Source: Paractinoplanes brasiliensis (GTDB lineage: Bacteria; Actinomycetota; Actinomycetes; Mycobacteriales; Micromonosporaceae). Taken from it: a stretch of 64,000 bases of DNA. The stretch lies in contig NZ_SNWR01000001.1 of the NCBI RefSeq assembly GCF_004362215.1, positions 1,488,001 to 1,552,000 on the forward strand. The letters run 5' to 3'. Positions within the stretch are counted from its first letter, which is position 1, and each line of letters starts with the position of its first letter. A model generated the notes under the pieces. That model had not been told where the DNA came from and made no database searches. It saw only the letters and a list, made by a program, of their open reading frames with translations. Positions 63,467 to 64,000 of the stretch are shown here, in pieces. The position numbers and the translations under genes were made by a program.

Positions 63467-64000
63467 GTGGCAAGGCGCAGCGGGCGGCGTCCCGGCAACC
63501 AGGACACGCGGGAGTCGATTCTGGAGGCCGCCCGGGCCGGCTTCGCCGAGAAGGGATACGACAAGGCGTCGATCCGTGGCATCGCGGGCGACGCCGGGGT
63601 GGACCCGGCCCTGGTGCACCACTACTTCGGCACCAAGGAAAAGCTGTTCCTGGCGGTCATGAACGCGCCGATCAACCCGGCCGAGCTGGTTCCGCAGGCG
63701 CTGAGCGGGCCTCGCGAGCAGGCCGGGGAGCGGCTCGTCCGGATGGTGCTGGGCGTCTGGGACTCACCGGCCGGCGCCGGCGCGCTGGCCGTGTTCCGGT
63801 CGGTGCTGAGCAACGAGTGGACGGCCCGGCTGCTGCGCGACTTCGTCGTGACCCAGGTGCTGCGGCGGGCGGTGAGGGAGCTCTCACTCGATCCGGCCGA
63901 GGCGGACATGCGCTCGGCGCTGGTCGCCACCCAGATCGCCGGCACGATCATGGCCCGTTACGTGCTCAAGCTCGAACCGCTGGCGAGCGCGAGCGTCGAC
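63467..64000 (+). CDS. TetR family regulator, 3' truncated by window
   Basis: The first 178 residues of a repressor that runs past the window end. The helix-turn-helix is complete: TRESILEAARAGFAEKGYDKASIRGIAGDAGVDPALVHHYFGTKEKLF. The ligand domain (REQAGERLVRMVLGVWDSPAGAGALAVFRSVLSNEW) matches the TetR class that controls ABC exporters in actinobacteria. The start GTG at 63467 has AGGAG about five bases upstream, partly over the permease stop, so it is the third gene of the exporter operon. It probably binds the 36-bp dyad at 61953-61988 and is released by the exported compound. Confidence 0.92.
   Translation, partial: MARRSGRRPGNQDTRESILEAARAGFAEKGYDKASIRGIAGDAGVDPALVHHYFGTKEKLFLAVMNAPINPAELVPQALSGPREQAGERLVRMVLGVWDSPAGAGALAVFRSVLSNEWTARLLRDFVVTQVLRRAVRELSLDPAEADMRSALVATQIAGTIMARYVLKLEPLASASVD

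Overview
This is a high-GC actinobacterial chromosome segment. GC-rich third codon positions, frequent GTG and TTG starts, and a gene order of uvrB, coaE, rpsA, polA, pyk, gltBD, lgt, trpABC, trpE and hisI point to Micromonosporaceae, perhaps Actinoplanes-like. That placement is inference from gene content and was not searched. No prophage, insertion sequence, CRISPR array or rRNA is visible. One tRNA gene, tRNA-Leu(CAA), is present.

Layout. 1-4638: the 3' end of a GGDEF gene, then a minus-strand set (GntR/FCD regulator, NCS1 permease, Asp/Glu-type racemase) that looks like hydantoin or allantoin use, then an epoxide-hydrolase-like protein divergent from a TetR regulator with clear operator dyads between them. 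5543-13375: a ClpP-fold protein without its catalytic triad, a divergent second copy of ribosomal protein L11, an SLT lipoprotein, typA, terC behind a yybP-ykoY (Mn2+) riboswitch, and small enzymes. 13412-18848: uvrB, a coaE-GrpB fusion and rpsA. 19177-24522: a methyltransferase, small stress-type proteins, ArsR, a secreted protein and polA. 24621-33162: a minus-strand amino-acid uptake block, with an ANTAR response regulator upstream of livJ-livH-livM-livG-livF, followed closely by a polar-amino-acid ABC set. 33291-36905: tRNA-Leu, a HdeD-like membrane protein, tesB and pyk.

37180-41263 holds the most unusual locus. Three plus-strand genes are chained by 4-bp stop/start overlaps: a 1065-residue HD phosphohydrolase fused to an HSP90-type (GHKL) ATPase, a three-helix membrane protein and a Nudix hydrolase. 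Base composition drifts lower in the distal part of the ATPase gene. This architecture resembles nucleotide-based conflict or defence modules and is the best candidate for an undescribed system here.

41245-57846: gltB and gltD, a GNAT protein, a flavin monooxygenase, lgt, trpA-trpB-trpC, an opposite-strand small gene with a 59-bp tandem repeat beside it, then the Trp-associated membrane protein, trpE and hisI. 57847-64000: an intergenic region with two DnaA-box sequences, a giant repeat-rich protein with a conserved C-terminal domain, and an ABC exporter plus TetR regulator (running off the window) behind a 36-bp dyad operator.

A recurring theme is expanded in-frame tandem repeats: a Ser/Ala insert in a GNAT protein, a heptapeptide tail on HisI, a Gly/Asp tract in the Trp-associated membrane protein, and 30-residue and 11-residue repeats in the giant protein.
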